A program made the position numbers and the translations under genes. DNA of 64,000 nt from Flavobacteriales bacterium (GTDB lineage Bacteria; Bacteroidota; Bacteroidia; Flavobacteriales; Flavobacteriaceae), in assembly GCA_017303755.1 (NCBI GenBank), contig JAFLBS010000001.1:558001-622000 (forward strand), read 5' to 3'. Within the stretch, counting starts at the first letter, position 1. Each line of letters opens with the position of its first letter. Below are positions 61,870 through 64,000 of this stretch, piece by piece. The notes beneath the pieces are model-generated. The model was not told where the DNA came from, made no database searches, and saw only the letters and a program-made list of their open reading frames with translations.

Positions 61870-63414
61870 TTAAACACCACCACCTACAACTATATTATAT
61901 TTTTTTGCTAGTTTAGTTATCTTTTTCATGTAATCGTCAATGATATTTGGCGTTACATCTGGGCAACATCCTAAAATAAAATCATTTATGAGTTCATCCA
62001 TTTCAAAAGTATCACTTGTAGAGTACTTATCTTGGATAGAGAGCAAATATTGTTTGTTAATATTTAAATTAAATTTTCGGGCTCGTTCTTCAGCAAAATC
62101 AGGGTTCGTAAGATAAATAAATGATTGTGATCCTGGTATTGGACATAATGGACCAAAGTCAAGTGCAGCAAATGCAGTTGGGTATGTAGTCACAAATCTC
62201 TCAAGTTGTTCAAAATTTTCTTTTAGCATGGATTTAGTAATACCTAAATGAGTTACTACAATACCCGCAGTAATTAAACAACCTGCCTCGCCTAATTTAT
62301 TTAATGCAGTGTAATTATAGTCCATTAAAGTATGTACGTATTGTTTAACAGGTTGTTTATTCATAACTTTTAAAGAAATTTCTGAAAGGCCATCGAAGCC
62401 AATAAAAAAGTGATCGAAGCCAAGTTTATGAATTAAAATGTCAATTTTATCTTCTTCTGTTACAAATCCTTCTGCTCTTGCATAACCAAAAAGTTTAGGT
62501 CTTTTCTCTATTGGTATTTCATTATACCAACTTGGAATATTGTCAGCCATTCTCTTAATAAGATTCCACATTGTCAATGGTAATTCATCTGCTGTTACAT
62601 ATAAATAATTGAAACCTTGATCGTAGGCATTTTTAATTATTCTCCAAGCTCTTTCATAGCTTGGCATTAATATAGATTTACTACCAGGTATAATACCACA
62701 AAAGTCACAAGCATTAAGTGGAACATTATTTATTCTATTTCCAGAAAATTTTACACAACCTCTCCCAATATCAATTACTTGACTTTTCAAATTTCTATTG
62801 CGCATAAATGCGTATGTAGAGTTTTGCCCTTCAAAATATTTTTGCTGATGAGGTAATGTTGAGTTTACAATATTATAATCTATCAAAGGAATGTGAGAAT
62901 ACTCAGTTGCATCTTCTTCATTTTTCATTATCTGATTGTAATTACGATAAACTAATCCCGCATAAGTATCTAGCTCTTTTAGTTTATTTGACAATAAGTC
63001 TATTACAAAATCGGAAAAGCCAAAAACAACATCATTACCATAAAAACCATAGTCAATATATTTATGATTTGTTAGTATTTGATTATATAATGCAGAAAAG
63101 TGGTCATTACCAAAAATGGTAATGACCTTTGGTTTAATTTTTTTAATTTCTTCTGCGATTTGCGCAGCTATCCCAAAATTAGAAGTTAAAACACTAAAAC
63201 AAATAACATCTATATTTGACAACTCAGTTTTTATATACTCAAGAATAATTGTGTTATTATAAACAGTTCCATCAATATATCCAACGTCTATTTTATTTTC
63301 AGATTTCACTTTTAGACAGTTGGCAAGTGTCAACAAACCTAGATTTGGATAGATTGCTGTATTAGCACTTGAAGTGTGTCTTGAAGTATCTGCTGTATTA
63401 ATAAAAAGTACCAT
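61870..63414 (-). CDS. B12-type radical SAM-like protein with atypical cysteine spacing
   Basis: A 514-residue protein. The N-terminal part (about 1-150) looks like a B12-binding Rossmann domain: YPNLGLLTLANCLKVKSENK, DVICFSVLTSNFGIAAQIAE and TIFGNDHFSALYNQIL, without a DxHxxG motif. The radical SAM core begins at DIGRGCVKFSG and continues to LNACDFCGIIPG; the three Cys have CX15CX2C spacing rather than CX3CX2C. Further on are FNYLYVTADELPLTMWNLI, HFFIGFDGLSEISLKVMNK and PGSQSFIYLT. It lies 4 bases after the ybaK-like gene and 218 bases before nurA. Confidence 0.8.
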   Translation of the reverse strand: MVLFINTADTSRHTSSANTAIYPNLGLLTLANCLKVKSENKIDVGYIDGTVYNNTIILEYIKTELSNIDVICFSVLTSNFGIAAQIAEEIKKIKPKVITIFGNDHFSALYNQILTNHKYIDYGFYGNDVVFGFSDFVIDLLSNKLKELDTYAGLVYRNYNQIMKNEEDATEYSHIPLIDYNIVNSTLPHQQKYFEGQNSTYAFMRNRNLKSQVIDIGRGCVKFSGNRINNVPLNACDFCGIIPGSKSILMPSYERAWRIIKNAYDQGFNYLYVTADELPLTMWNLIKRMADNIPSWYNEIPIEKRPKLFGYARAEGFVTEEDKIDILIHKLGFDHFFIGFDGLSEISLKVMNKQPVKQYVHTLMDYNYTALNKLGEAGCLITAGIVVTHLGITKSMLKENFEQLERFVTTYPTAFAALDFGPLCPIPGSQSFIYLTNPDFAEERARKFNLNINKQYLLSIQDKYSTSDTFEMDELINDFILGCCPDVTPNIIDDYMKKITKLAKKYNIVVGGGV

Positions 63415-63418
63415 TTTT

Positions 63419-63883
63419 TTATAAATCTATAAATTGACCTTTAAAAACTTTAAAAAACTCTTCTTTGTTTATTTGAATTAAAACATTCTTAGTACCACTA
63501 CCAATAAAGAATTGTCTATTCCTTAGTATTGAATTAGAAGCAATTACCTTAAAGTTGTTTTTTGTGTTAAGAATAAAAGGCGATACGGTACCAACTTCAA
63601 ATCCTGTAACTTCAAAAACCTTTGTCTTATCAGCAAGTTTTACTTTTTGTTGAATCTGTATTTCTAATTTCTCTTTATTTAAATTATTTGCTCCGTTAAT
63701 TATTACTAATACACAAAATTCATTACTAATAAAGACTAGTGCTTTTAAAACTTCATTTGCATCACATTGAACCAAATTTGCGACATCATTTACTGAGTGC
63801 ACTTCATTTTCTAATACAATTTCATTAAATTTAATATTTTGCTCTCTTAAATATTTTCCAATTTCTGATTTGTTTTCTGACAT
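63419..63883 (-). CDS. YbaK/EbsC-family protein (aminoacyl-tRNA deacylase-like)
   Basis: A 154-residue YbaK/ProX-like protein: IKFNEIVLENEVHSVNDVA at the start, ALVFISNEFCVLVIINGANN, KVKLADKTKVFEVTGFEVGT, VSPFILNTKNNFKVIA and FFIGSGTKNVLIQINKEEF at the end. Family members edit misacylated tRNAs (Ala- or Cys-tRNA-Pro); whether this one does cannot be told. The conserved Lys is seen in VLKALVFI. It is the first gene behind a consensus promoter and is followed 4 bases later by a radical SAM gene. Confidence 0.88.
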   Translation of the reverse strand: MSENKSEIGKYLREQNIKFNEIVLENEVHSVNDVANLVQCDANEVLKALVFISNEFCVLVIINGANNLNKEKLEIQIQQKVKLADKTKVFEVTGFEVGTVSPFILNTKNNFKVIASNSILRNRQFFIGSGTKNVLIQINKEEFFKVFKGQFIDL

Positions 63884-63950
63884 AATGTTATGTTTTCAAT
63901 AAAGCGGATTCAAGATTCTCACTTAAAATACTGAGCTAGTTAGTTATAAT

Positions 63951-63982
63951 CAAATTTAATCCCCTTTTCTAATTATATCCAA
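63951..63982 (-). promoter_or_regulatory. Promoter of the ybaK-radical SAM-NurA-HerA-GHKL gene cluster
   Basis: Minus-strand TTG (63980-63982), a 21-base spacer and TAAATTTG (63951-63958), 67 bases before the ATG of the ybaK-like gene. Full match to the Bacteroidota consensus. Confidence 0.7.
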
Positions 63983-64000
63983 TTCCTAATTTTTGCAAAT

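Noticed and set aside
41840..64000. A second copy of the tRNA-Asn 3' end (right attachment site)
   Set aside because: I looked for the TTCGAGCCCAAGAG block downstream and did not see one; the right boundary is probably beyond the window.
1..64000. CRISPR array
   Set aside because: No regularly spaced repeats with unique spacers were seen; the REP-like palindromes are irregular in spacing and orientation.

Overview
The window looks like part of a chromosome from a Flavobacterium-type bacterium (Bacteroidota, Flavobacteriaceae). It is AT-rich and its promoters fit the Bacteroidota pattern TTG-N17-23-TAnnTTTG. Four secreted proteins end in type IX secretion (T9SS) C-terminal sorting domains. 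Family content is also typical: a TonB-dependent receptor, a DUF4270 lipoprotein, the split panC/panD neighbourhood with radA, and LytS/LytTR-type two-component pairs.

Layout. Positions 1-41700 look like core chromosome. From left to right they hold a partial TonB receptor, glmS, DUF4270 and a GT5-like fragment; panC-panD, a flippase-like membrane protein, an esterase, radA, a GldH-like lipoprotein and an HExxH protein; a LytTR regulator with its kinase; and an envelope-protein run (SIMPL, rhodanese, vWA, NlpC/P60-like). These are followed by a DUF4139 protein carrying a SusC-plug-like insert and two tandem PQQ-type sugar dehydrogenases separated by a duplicated gene-end plus terminator. The rest of this part holds an aldo/keto reductase, a scramblase-like protein, an OmpA lipoprotein, exonuclease III, an OlsF-like acyltransferase, a 2-hydroxyacid dehydrogenase, mgtE, rsmA, a GIY-YIG nuclease embedded in REP-like palindromes, a TPR protein, serS, an M1 peptidase and rseP.

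From 41766 to the right edge the window looks like an integrated element. A tRNA-Asn gene is overlapped by the 3' end of a serine recombinase gene. Next to the recombinase are a 46-codon small ORF and a divergently transcribed XRE regulator, each side with a good consensus promoter. Further cargo is a propeller-type sensor kinase with a LytTR regulator, a large M23/T9SS surface protein, two lipoproteins (one HpaA-like) and a second small XRE regulator.

The most interesting stretch is 52578-63883. Eight minus-strand genes encode, in order of transcription, a YbaK-type protein, a radical-SAM protein with an unusual cysteine spacing, a NurA-like nuclease, a HerA-like ATPase, two different Hsp90/MutL-type GHKL ATPases, a Rossmann-like protein of unknown family, and a canonical cobalamin-type radical-SAM enzyme. 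Six of them (NurA to the last radical-SAM gene) are joined by overlaps of 1 to 8 bases or an 8-base gap. A consensus promoter lies just upstream of the ybaK-like gene. I do not recognise this combination as a named system. Its position in a tRNA-borne island suggests a defence or DNA-processing module, but that is inference. The right end of the element is not in the window.
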